Shown here: positions 56,301 to 64,000 of the stretch, one piece after another
How the letters are laid out: each line of letters starts with the position of its first letter
Position numbering within the stretch: the stretch's first letter is position 1
Assembly (NCBI GenBank): GCA_010015745.1
Contig: ML978174.1
Span: 248,001 to 312,000, forward strand
Length of the DNA stretch: 64,000 nt
Origin: Setomelanomma holmii
Taxonomy: Eukaryota > Ascomycota > Dothideomycetes > Pleosporales > Phaeosphaeriaceae
Reading direction: 5' to 3'
Position numbers and translations under genes: made by a program
Notes under the pieces: model-generated
What the model was told of the DNA's origin: nothing
Seen by the model: only the letters and a program-made list of their open reading frames with translations
Databases searched by the model: none

Positions 56301-57042
56301 AGGCACAAGCATACTCAATCCATCTGGCGATCTGTCGCACACGTTGAAGACAATCAAGCCGCGTCTGGACGAGCTCTCTGGGCCTTGGTCGCACATTGCC
56401 AACCGTGCACCAACCGAGAAGGAATTCGAAGACGCACTGCGAGAGCAGGAATTGGTGCTTTACTTTGGCCACGGCAGCGGTGCGCAATTTGTGCGCGCCA
56501 AGTCTGTACGCCGCCTTTACCCTGGTCAGCAGGACGACCAAAGCAGGAAACCTGGCTGCGCGACAACGTTTCTGTTTGGCTGCTCGTCCGTACATCTGAC
56601 TGAGAACGGCATATATGAGCCATCCGGCATGCTAGCATCGTATCTCACCGCTGGCGCACCCGCCGTCGTTGGAATGCTTTGGGATGTCACCGATAAGGAC
56701 TGCGATCGCTTTGCAGTCAAGGCAGGTGAGCTATGGGGCCTCTGGTCGGAAGCACGAGAAGAGGTTACCACGGTCGCTGTGCCCAAGACGCCTGCCAAGA
56801 AAGCAAAAGGCAAGGGCAGAGTAGCGCAGTTGGTAAACGAAGTGGAGGGATCGAGAGGACCAGGCAGCGTGAAGAAGGGCAGAAAAACAAAGACCGTCAA
56901 TAGTGAAGTAGAAGTTGGCGCAGATCGACGCAGGGGACTGGGATTGGACGAATGTGTGCGAGAGGCGAGGGAGGCATGCGTGTTGAGGTATTTGAATGGG
57001 GCTGCTGCGGTTGTATATGGGATTCCAGTATATTTGGAATAG
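50323..57042 (+). CDS. Separase (separin, peptidase C50)
   Basis: Three exons (50323-53564, 53612-55215, 55268-57042) with introns of 47 and 52 nt give 2206 residues, in the normal range for fungal separase (BimB/Cut1/Esp1). The long N-terminal part is an alpha-helical solenoid with Ala/Lys-rich linkers; one at about 1380-1430 is very basic (STKRIVPKPTMKTAAKARPG). The C-terminal protease domain has HGFPWESLPCL, YFGHGSGAQF with predicted catalytic His2017, FLFGCSSVHL with catalytic Cys2054, and APAVVGMLWDVTDKDCDRF. Separase cleaves the cohesin kleisin at anaphase to release sister chromatids and is held by securin until then. A Lys/Gly-rich insert (about 2115-2170) interrupts the end of the catalytic domain. 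The start is the first in-frame ATG. Confidence 0.95.
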
Positions 57043-57662
57043 AAACGGGAGACTGTTGGCTTGTTCGCTAGCGATGCTTCTGATACTCTCATCGAATTGT
57101 CAACAGGCAACAAGAACGTGCTGCAGCTAGGTGAATGCGCGACTTCAATGACCTTAGCACAAAGGCAAACCTACATGCCACTTTTCAGACTCGAACACAC
57201 GACCTTACAACGCCAAAAATGAAGCGACCCAGTTTTGACTCTAGGGCGGTAGGACATGTTGCTAGCGTGACTAATTGACAGATGCGACTTGTTCAAGTCA
57301 CCCAACTGCCAGGTCCTAGGTCTGCTCCTTGCGAGAGGGATTGTTGAGTTTGGATATATATACAGCTTCGAAAAGGTTGTGGGGCGCGTGAACACCCACC
57401 GAGCGAATTAAGCCCAAACTTCTCCTTAATGGACACTGCTCACCTGGCTACGTCGTCGTTGCGTTTCTTGTCGGGAGCAGCTCAGCAGATCGCTGTCTCC
57501 GCCGAGACACCGTGAGCAGCCTGGCATATCATACATCTCTTGTCCTTGTCTGGTCTCTGGAGCTGCAGCTGTGGCGCTTTCAACGGCTATAGAGAGGTGA
57601 GCTCTCTCATTCGCAGTCTAATCTTCGGATATCTTCCAATCGACTCGCTACCAATCTCTCCT
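57043..57662. other. Intergenic, convergent 3' ends
   Basis: Between separase (+) and the Zn2Cys6 regulator (-). The small frames at 57171-57731 show no motif. Confidence 0.6.
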
Positions 57663-58946
57663 TCACCCCAACAACCTCGGATCATCCTTGCCTCTACATG
57701 CTGCCAACAACAACCTCCCAAACCCATCTAATTCTTCCACCCTCCTCTCCCGCCGCCAATCACTCGCCATCTCCCCATAACTCACCAGACCACCATCCTC
57801 CAATTCCTTCCTGCTTCCTCCATCCAGCATATCTCGTAACCCCCACTCCTCCGCCTCCCATCCCCACGCCCCGAAATCTCGCGTCAACGGCAATCGCGCG
57901 AGCACGGGGACTTGATCCGCCAACCCGCCCTTGGTCAGACATGACCATGCGCAGCGCACGAAGACGGACATGAGTACCGTTCTGCGTAAGGATTCGTAGA
58001 AAATGTAGTGTGCGTGCGCGCTGGGAAAGGGTGTGCTGGGACTGTCGGTGAAGGCGCGTTTCCAGAGTGTTGCGGACCAGAGTTCGAGGAGGGGAAGGTG
58101 GTGTTTTGCTGCGTCTAGCTGGGCTTGAGTGAGGGTGGATATGGATGGGGAGGGCGAGTAGAGGAGGATGGTTTGGTAGGTTATCAAGGCTTGCACGGCG
58201 GCAAGGTGCGTGTGTAGTGTCCACGTGCGGGATTCGGAGACTAGGGCGGAGATTTTGGAGGTTATGATGTTGTTAAGGATATGTTGGTTTTGAGACGTCC
58301 TGGCTAGGTACAGAGCGGAGATCGCGACGCAGTCATGGTAGGCTTGTGGTTCGTGGGTCTGGTACAGGTTCTTGTGCAGGAACGCTGTCGAGCCGGTGTA
58401 TGCTATTGAGGGGACGAAACTGCGTAGGCCGCGGATGATAAAGGAGACTTGTGCTTCGTTCAGAAAGGATGGGACCTCGTATTCTGGCATTAATAATCGT
58501 GTCAACTTTGGTTGCTGGAACTCGGGTTGCGGCGGTGGCATGACAGTGGGCACATCCCAGCCCCAGTTCGAGGACAAGTCATCGAGGACATCGAGGTCGG
58601 GGAAGCTCTCTGGGCTGGAGCTTGAACCGCTGGAGTCACTGGAATGGAAGAATAGCGTATCGATGCTCGCTTTGTTTGAAATTGTGTCGATGTCAAAGGA
58701 GAAATCGCTGTCTTTGCTCGTCGTGAACGGTGCAGGCGTCAAGTCTGGTGTGGCCTGGCGGATTACCACCTCCGCGGGAATGCTTCCTCCTTTGGTCGCC
58801 TCGCGTGGAGACGCGTTCGGATATTTGCAGTCGATTCCCTTCACGAAACACCGTTTGCAGAACGGATACCCAAGATCACATCTTCTCTTGCTTTTGACGC
58901 AGGCGTAGCAGCTCTTCTGGCGCGTACTCGATATGTATCCTAGCAT
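57663..58946 (-). CDS. Zn2Cys6 transcription factor
   Basis: Single-exon model of 427 residues starting MLGYISSTRQKSC; the longer frame begins only on GTG, and an extra upstream exon cannot be excluded. The Zn2Cys6 binuclear cluster lies at about 13-42 (CYACVKSKRRCDLGYPFCKRC ... DCKYP), with the basic linker KSKRR expected to contact DNA. It is followed by a Ser/Asp-rich segment (FHSSDSSGSSSSPESFPDLD) that could be activating. A C-terminal helical region (VSFIIRGLRSFVPSIAYTG ... HDCVAISALYLARTSQNQ) resembles the middle region of small fungal regulators found near metabolic genes. No target can be named. No gene cluster surrounds it. Confidence 0.92.
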   Translation of the reverse strand: MLGYISSTRQKSCYACVKSKRRCDLGYPFCKRCFVKGIDCKYPNASPREATKGGSIPAEVVIRQATPDLTPAPFTTSKDSDFSFDIDTISNKASIDTLFFHSSDSSGSSSSPESFPDLDVLDDLSSNWGWDVPTVMPPPQPEFQQPKLTRLLMPEYEVPSFLNEAQVSFIIRGLRSFVPSIAYTGSTAFLHKNLYQTHEPQAYHDCVAISALYLARTSQNQHILNNIITSKISALVSESRTWTLHTHLAAVQALITYQTILLYSPSPSISTLTQAQLDAAKHHLPLLELWSATLWKRAFTDSPSTPFPSAHAHYIFYESLRRTVLMSVFVRCAWSCLTKGGLADQVPVLARLPLTRDFGAWGWEAEEWGLRDMLDGGSRKELEDGGLVSYGEMASDWRRERRVEELDGFGRLLLAACRGKDDPRLLG

Positions 58947-59944
58947 GTCGTCTGAAGTCGTGCGGAGTGTGGAAGCAGTCGAAACATCAGCAAGTGGCGA
59001 CCAGCGCACCTATGAGGCCCGGAAGCTTCGTGCATCTTGAGCATGGTTTTGAGTCGCAGTATTGTGCTGCTTTGAGTATGCGATCGTGAACAGATCTGAC
59101 TCAGCACAGGCTGTTCTCATTGGTGCTCATGTAAAAGTAGTGGAGTTCCGCACGCTAATCGCCAATCCTCCAGCCCTACGCACGAAAGGTAGCGGTCACG
59201 TTATACCGGTAGATATGCGATTCATAACTAACAGCATCGCAAAAGAAAGAATGTGAATGGCGGTCTTCAAGATTCGATATTCAATTTCTCTGTTGCAGAA
59301 TGCGTCTCCACACAGGTTTCGCGTCACACAAACCTCGTCCCAGAATAGACTCGACAACTATTCCCACCTTCCCCATCCAGGCCACACATCTGCGTCACCA
59401 AATCTCCCAGCCAAAATCATCCATCAACCACAGCCAAAAGGCCAGCCTTAAGTCCACAGGCCCAGTCTACAGGTTCATGGGCATCGGCAACGACGAAAGC
59501 AAACGCGAGCGCCGCGACCTGCGCGGCATGGGCGTGCCTTTGGCCGGACAGGGCAACACTGCCGCCCAATTGGACACTGGATGCTGATGTCATTCCCCTG
59601 GTCCTTGCGTTTTCACATGCCAGCCTTCCAGCACGAGGGACACGGACAACGGCCCCACGCAGCGCACGCTTCACTTGCCCTTCAGCTTTTGTTGCGACAT
59701 CGCATCAGACGAGGACTTTAATCATCGTATCTGCGCAGCCCTTATATCACGGAAAAACATTGACCTTGGGCGATTGACGAATTTCTGGTAGTTGGTTGCG
59801 GCTTTCTAGACGCCGGATACCAAACACCCACCCACTCCGTCGCTTTGTCTCACCTGACTGTCCCAAGACGCTTGTATCGCGCCGACGGCCAGCGCCAACC
59901 ACGCAGCCCACCACACTCGCTTTTCCAACGCACATCCAGGCACG
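58947..59944. other. Intergenic, divergent promoters
   Basis: Between the Zn2Cys6 gene (-) and the DUF8040-like gene (+). Contains one doubtful small frame (listed separately). The final 200 bases are C-rich, as in a promoter/leader. Confidence 0.5.
59300..59587 (+). CDS. Doubtful small open reading frame
   Basis: A 95-codon frame from an ATG. The first half is Ser/His/Gln-rich and uninformative; the last 40 residues (VYRFMGIGNDESKRERRDLR, GMGVPLAGQGNTAAQLDTGC) look more protein-like. No family is recognised, and the minus-strand frame across the same bases is equally open. Kept only as a possibility. Confidence 0.2.
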   Translation: MRLHTGFASHKPRPRIDSTTIPTFPIQATHLRHQISQPKSSINHSQKASLKSTGPVYRFMGIGNDESKRERRDLRGMGVPLAGQGNTAAQLDTGC

Positions 59945-60550
59945 ATGAGCTCGAGTTCGCATTCTAGCATGGAGGGGATCGAGAGTCCGGGTGCAAAGAG
60001 AGCGATTGGATTGCTGTTTACTATTCCCGACCGCTTCTACGACTTCTGCCATCTCGATCAGAAGACCTTTTTCGAACTGTCCGATTGGATCATGGAGCAC
60101 GTCGCATCGCAATTATCGTCCAGCATCAGTATCGAGGAGAGCCTCTTTGTCTTTCTCGATGTTGTTGCGCGGGGTAACAGCTTCACCAACGTTGCGTATG
60201 AGTGGGAGCACGATGTCAAGCTGACACAAAGGTGTGCCAAGCCCGATGCCGTATAGCCGTGTGACGGTGCTGATTTGTGTCGCAGTATATTCCTCAACGT
60301 TCTGAACGCTCTGATTGTCCTGCACGACAGCAAAGACATCGATCCCGAGGGTCCTCCGTTCAAGCAGACGCTCAAGGCGCGGTGGAAGGGCGCGAGGTCA
60401 TTACGACCCGGTCGCTCGCGTATGGACGGTCTGATAAAGATCGGTGCCGATGAGATGTCGCAAGACGGTCTCGAGGTCAGCCAAGAGCGTCTGAAGAAGG
60501 CTCTAGAAGCGTTGAACAACTTCATCCACGAGCAGGCCGACTACTATTGA
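59945..60550 (+). CDS. DUF8040-like protein, Harbinger transposase N-terminal domain without nuclease
   Basis: Two exons (59945-60231 and 60286-60550) across a 54-nt intron give 183 residues. Residues about 30-115 follow the pattern of the helix-turn-helix domain that precedes the DDE nuclease in PIF/Harbinger transposases (DUF8040): L...TFFELSDWI, SIEESLFVFLDVVARGNSF, VAYEWEHDVKLTQRSIFLNVLNALIVLH. After this domain there is no nuclease. The rest is a basic linker (KARWKGARSLRPGRSRMDG) and a short helical C terminus (SQERLKKALEALNNFIHEQ). The clean frame and intact splice sites indicate a maintained gene, possibly a domesticated DNA-binding module. The family match is from pattern memory, so an unrelated helical protein remains possible. 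Confidence 0.7.
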
Positions 60551-60773
60551 CGGAGAGCTCTCGGAATTTTCGTATATTCTGCATTGGTTCGGCGTCCGGT
60601 AACGACTTGGGTAACGGTAGCGCTCGCATCGTATCGGCTGGGAGGAAAGGTCGGAGTTTCTGGTTTCTGATTCGTGGTTTCTCCATGCTCGAGAATACCT
60701 CGTTGTACGTATCGCATGCGTTCATAGCTTGGATGCATTCTCCGCTCAAAGGAGCTATCTCAACTATCCCAAA

Positions 60774-61456
60774 TCATCCCTCCATCTGCACAGGTCCCAC
60801 TGTTCCTCGGCTCAGAACACTCAATCTGCCTTTCTTGATGCCCAGCGCTTGCTCGATCCTGCTCTCGGGCTCACCGCGTACCTGCTTCATCAAAGCAAGT
60901 GTTATAACTCCGGCATCGACATATGTCCGACCAGCGAATCCTCGTCTTCCTACGTCCCTCATTTCATCATCGGCTAGGTCCGAGATACGCTGTCTGGCCT
61001 CGAGCACTTGAAGAACTGGGTTGTTGCGCGGATCAGGGAAGGCAGACGCAGGTGGCGCCTGCATCATATCGGACGGCTCGTTAGTCGATCGAGGACGCTG
61101 CGGGTCAAATTGCGAGGTCGAAGTAGGCGAGTAGTGGGGATTTGGCTGCACAGCGCCGAGGCTGCTCAGCCTGGACGCGAATGCTGGATCTTGAGCATCG
61201 AGCTCAACTGCTGCAATAAACGTTAGTTCACCACGCTCTATACAACATATAGAAACTGAAGCTGCATACCTTGTGTCTTTGTCTCCGAAGCCTGCACTGG
61301 GGTATGTGTAGTCGGTCCCACGCCTGGAGCCTGCGCCCTGGCGGAAGGTGCGGAAGACGCAGGAATGCTCGTGGTAGCAGATTGAGGGGATCTTGTTGGG
61401 TATTTACGCGCGGCGGAACCGGCGGCTTTGCCGGCTTTCGAAGCAGAGTTTCCCAT
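60774..61456 (-). CDS. Probable N-myristoylated conserved fungal protein
   Basis: Two exons (61270-61456 and 60774-61210) give 207 residues. The start MGNSASK is a textbook N-myristoylation signal (Gly2, Ser at positions 4 and 6, Lys7), so the protein probably sits on a membrane face. A low-complexity Ser/Ala/Pro region follows (RKYPTRSPQSATTSIPASSA). The C-terminal 100 residues are helical and look conserved (NNPVLQVLEARQRISDLADD, GFAGRTYVDAGVITLALMKQ, SRIEQALGIKKGRLSVLSRG), with a helix-turn-helix-like end. I recall similar uncharacterised proteins with MGN starts in other ascomycetes but know no function. It converges with the DUF8040-like gene, leaving 223 bases between stops. Confidence 0.8.
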
Positions 61457-61712
61457 TTGGCGCGGTTGGAAGGATGGCAGGGTGGGGCGAACTGGTGGTT
61501 GTTGAGATGTATGGTGTCGATAACGTCAGATAACGCTACGACTTTTGGTGTGGCCGCGGTTGAAAAGTTGGGGTCACGTGGGCGAGATCCGCGTTTGTGC
61601 AGCAAAGTAGGATAGTGCAAGCAAATGATAGAATTAAGCTGTGGTTTGCAAGGTGGAAATGAGTGCTTTTGGTATGCTGCTTGTCACTGTTGTAAAGGTC
61701 TTTAGGATGCGG

Positions 61713-63337
61713 TCATAGCCCTCCGTCTGCGCGGTAGTGGCCTGCAACCAAGAACGCCAGCTCCAGTGCTTGCTTCTCATTCAACCTTGGATCACAGTAC
61801 GTGGTGTAGTTCAAGCTCAGATCCTCATCCACCAAGCCTTCACTTCCACCTGTGCACTCAGTAACAGCATCACCTGTGAGTTCGAGATGCATGCCGCCAA
61901 GGTACGAATCGTGCTGCTTGTGAATCTTCAATGCTGATGACAGTTCTGAGAAAATACTGTTGAAGGAACGCGTCTTGATACCAGTCGGGGTGCTTCGAGT
62001 GTTGCTGCGCGAGGTCAGTATGTACTCATGGAGTGGTTCATGTCTACTTACCCATGCATAGGGTCGCATTGCCAGACTACAATATGTCCACTCGCCTTGA
62101 CAGCCTCAATGTGCGCACCGAGCATTGATTCGACCTTGTCTGCTCCATAGCGAGTGATGAGGGTGATCTTGCCAACTTCTTTGCTTGGATTGACAATATC
62201 CAGTAGTTGCACCAGCTCGTCGTTCTTCATCGATGGACCAACCTTTATGCCGATCGGGTTCTCGATACCACGGAAGTACTCCACATGGCCTCCGTCAATC
62301 TGCCGTGTTCGATCGCCAATCCAGATGAAATGCGCTGAGGTGTTATACCAGCCCTTCCTATCTGGCGATGGTTGTGAGGGCTTGTGGCCAGATGGATGCT
62401 TGAGGCTCCTTGTCAGACTCTGCTCATACTCCAGCACAAGGCCTTCGTGACTAGTGAAGAGGTCTACTGTTTGCAATTGGCCTGCTGTGTCTGCGCCGAT
62501 AGTGTTCATGAAACGAAGTGAATCCGATATACTTTGGACGATCGTCTGATATTTGGACTGTAGCTCTTGATCGCGAACGTGACCAAGTTCCCAGTCGATA
62601 GGATTGTGCAGATCTGCAAAGCCACTCGACAGTTGTGCTCGGATGTAGTTTGATGTTGTGGCCGAGTGGAAGTAGGCGCTCACGAGCCTCTCTGGATCCA
62701 CTCTCCGATGCGCTGGGTCGTAGCCATTGAGAATGTCACCCCGGAAGCTGGGAACTTCTTTGCCGTCTAGCATCTCCGTAGGACTTGATCTAGGCTTTGC
62801 ATATTGTCCGGCTATGCGACCTATGCGAATGACGGGCTTGTTCGAACCCCAAATCAGGACCAGACTCATCTGAAGCAACAGCTTCATCTTGGCATCAATT
62901 GGCTCGTCTGCACAGTAGGAGAAGAGTTCGGCGCAGTCACCGCCCTGCAGGAGGAAAGCTTTGCCCAAAGCAGCATCGCGCAGGCTATTCTTTAGTCGTA
63001 CGATCTCAGTTGGCGTGACAATTGGCGGTAAAGCTGATAATCGCTTGCAAGCAGCATTCGCAGCTGCTTGATCTTCGTAGGTGATGACTTGCTTGATGGG
63101 TTTTGAGCGCCAGGCTGTCAAGATTTAGCTCAGCATTGGACTTATGAAACCGTGAAGTGTACATGTTGGCGACCAGTCTTGAGACTCGCCGTTGATGTGC
63201 TGCGAAGCTTGCATTGTGCTCGTCGTCTGCACTGGCACAGTGTTGCTCGTAGCCTGGGATTGCTCCTGCCGACCGCTCGTCGCCGACATGTACTGAGCGA
63301 GGTAATTCTCCAGCTTCCCGTATGATTCGTTATTCAT
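61713..63337 (-). CDS. 3-deoxy-7-phosphoheptulonate (DAHP) synthase, class II
   Basis: Three exons (63163-63337, 62052-63114, 61713-62004) with introns of 48 and 47 nt give 509 residues. Class II (AroA-II, plant/microbial type) motifs are continuous: WRSKPIKQV, FLLQGGDCAELF, RIGRIAGQYAKPRSSP, FRGDILNGYDP, FTSHEGLVLEYEQSLTR, SAHFIWIGDRTRQIDGGHVE, NPIGIKVGPSM and WQCDPMHGNT. The GGDC cysteine, the PMHG histidine and downstream acidic residues are the expected metal ligands. The enzyme condenses phosphoenolpyruvate with erythrose 4-phosphate in the first step of the shikimate pathway. The first 55 residues are a Ser/Gln/Thr-rich extension beyond the core. Many fungi also carry class I enzymes (Aro3/Aro4 type); none is in this window. 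The two classes differ in feedback control. Confidence 0.96.
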
Positions 63338-63890
63338 AATCTGCTGAAGTCATTCAATGGCGCAGGCTGTTGAAGCTGTAAGAACAGGTTACTGTAAGGA
63401 GAAAAACTTGAGTCACAAGATCGTCGTCTAATATGGAAGGGCGGGCCTGGCCGCAAAAATGATGTGAATAAAGGACAGTTGCACATGACTCAGTAACACG
63501 CGAAAGTCAACGCAAGAGCTCAAGCAAATATACAGCACCAAGAAGACAAGGGGTGTAAACTTACAAGAATTCGGTCTTACGATCTGACTACAAATTATCA
63601 GCTCGTAACGAGTCATGTATCGAGCACGACGCCGTTCCGATCTACACTTGACTGCGAAAATCGAATGTGTACAAACAAAAAATCGCCAATAAATCACCAA
63701 AATTAACCAATGGCGGCTCTTCTTCGTTCCTATTGGCCAATACATCACGCAATTTCCATCGCACCTGCCAGGAACCTGCGTCATTACCTTACCAGCCCTC
63801 TTCCACCATTGCACGTCCTCCTACTCCTTCTCATCTGCTCTGATAACACGCAGAAGTTCTCCACGTCCAGCATCACCTGCTACCATCGCC
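63338..63890. other. Intergenic, divergent promoters of DAHP synthase and the terminal gene
   Basis: No gene supported; the 128-codon minus-strand frame lacks motifs and has a lopsided composition. Confidence 0.6.
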
Positions 63891-64000
63891 ATGGCTGAGC
63901 CACAACCCGCTGAAGTGCACGAGGGCGCGGCCGACCCACACGCACCCACAGGTACCGCCGAAGATCGCAAAGCAACGGCAGCGTTATCGACTCTTGACGC
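63891..64000 (+). CDS. 5' end of an unidentified gene (truncated by the window edge)
   Basis: An ATG in good context (CATCGCCATGGCT) opens a frame that runs to the edge: MAEPQPAEVHEGAADPHAPT, then GTAEDRKATAALSTLDA. The acidic, Ala/Pro-rich start is typical of a soluble eukaryotic protein, but too little is present to name it. An intron beginning at GTACCG within the visible part is possible. Confidence 0.55.
   Translation, partial: MAEPQPAEVHEGAADPHAPTGTAEDRKATAALSTLD

Noticed and set aside
57663..59009. Longer Zn2Cys6 protein starting at 59009
   Set aside because: That start is GTG; the first ATG is at 58946 and precedes the zinc cluster at a usual distance.

Overview
The window is nuclear DNA of a filamentous ascomycete. 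The evidence is the gene set (COP9 subunit CSN2, Rho3-type GTPase, IPI3, Zn2Cys6 regulator, class II DAHP synthase, heme-thiolate peroxygenase, fungal class V GPCR), introns of mostly 44-90 nt with GT..AG ends and CTAAC/TGAC-like branch sites, and genes on both strands separated by several hundred bases. Placement in Dothideomycetes is my impression from protein style and intron density, not a demonstrated result.

Layout. 0.6-2.0 kb: a PSDC-type decarboxylase (+). 2.9-3.9 kb: a seven-exon Rho3/RhoC GTPase (-). 5.0-6.8 kb: CSN2 (+). 8.6-10.5 kb: an otubain-type deubiquitinase with a long Pro-rich tail (+). 12.4-12.8 kb: a tentative two-exon small membrane protein (-). 13.0-14.8 kb: IPI3 (-). 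15.9 kb: a small acidic protein (+). 16.3-18.3 kb: a GMC oxidoreductase interrupted by one in-frame TAG (+), facing a maltose-O-acetyltransferase-like gene (-, 18.6-19.3 kb). 20.2-25.2 kb: three cytosolic ribosomal protein genes (RPS27, and the divergent pair RPS9/RPL21) with deoxyribose-phosphate aldolase between them. 25.6-26.6 kb: a protein with two XPA-C-like modules (-). 27.1-29.8 kb: a CSC1/DUF221 channel (-). 30.4-34.1 kb: a 1235-residue Ser/Arg-rich membrane protein (-). 35.0-35.8 kb: a short heme-thiolate peroxygenase (-). 39.3-40.0 kb: a DUF7896-like zinc-finger protein (+). 41.2-42.7 kb: a coiled-coil protein with a repeated acidic motif (+). 43.5-44.9 kb: a cAMP-receptor-like GPCR (-). 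50.3-57.0 kb: separase (+). 57.7-58.9 kb: a Zn2Cys6 regulator (-). 59.9-60.6 kb: a protein resembling the DUF8040/Harbinger N-terminal domain (+). 60.8-61.5 kb: a probably myristoylated protein (-). 61.7-63.3 kb: class II DAHP synthase (-). 63.9 kb: the 5' end of another gene (+).

There is no sign of a biosynthetic cluster or an intact transposon. Most genes are unrelated housekeeping functions, and the linked theme is ribosome supply (IPI3, RPS27, RPS9, RPL21). Two long stretches, 35.8-39.3 kb and 44.9-50.3 kb, contain no gene I can defend. The observations most worth following are the three consecutive 15-18 nt microexons encoding the Rho3 effector loop, the nonsense codon in the GMC gene, the duplicated XPA-like module, the free-standing Harbinger-like domain and a YTAGCSK element pair shared by the ribosomal protein promoters.

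Many long open frames begin at TTG or GTG, so starts were checked against real ATG codons. Intron positions were inferred by eye from splice sites, reading phase and remembered family sequence, without transcript data.
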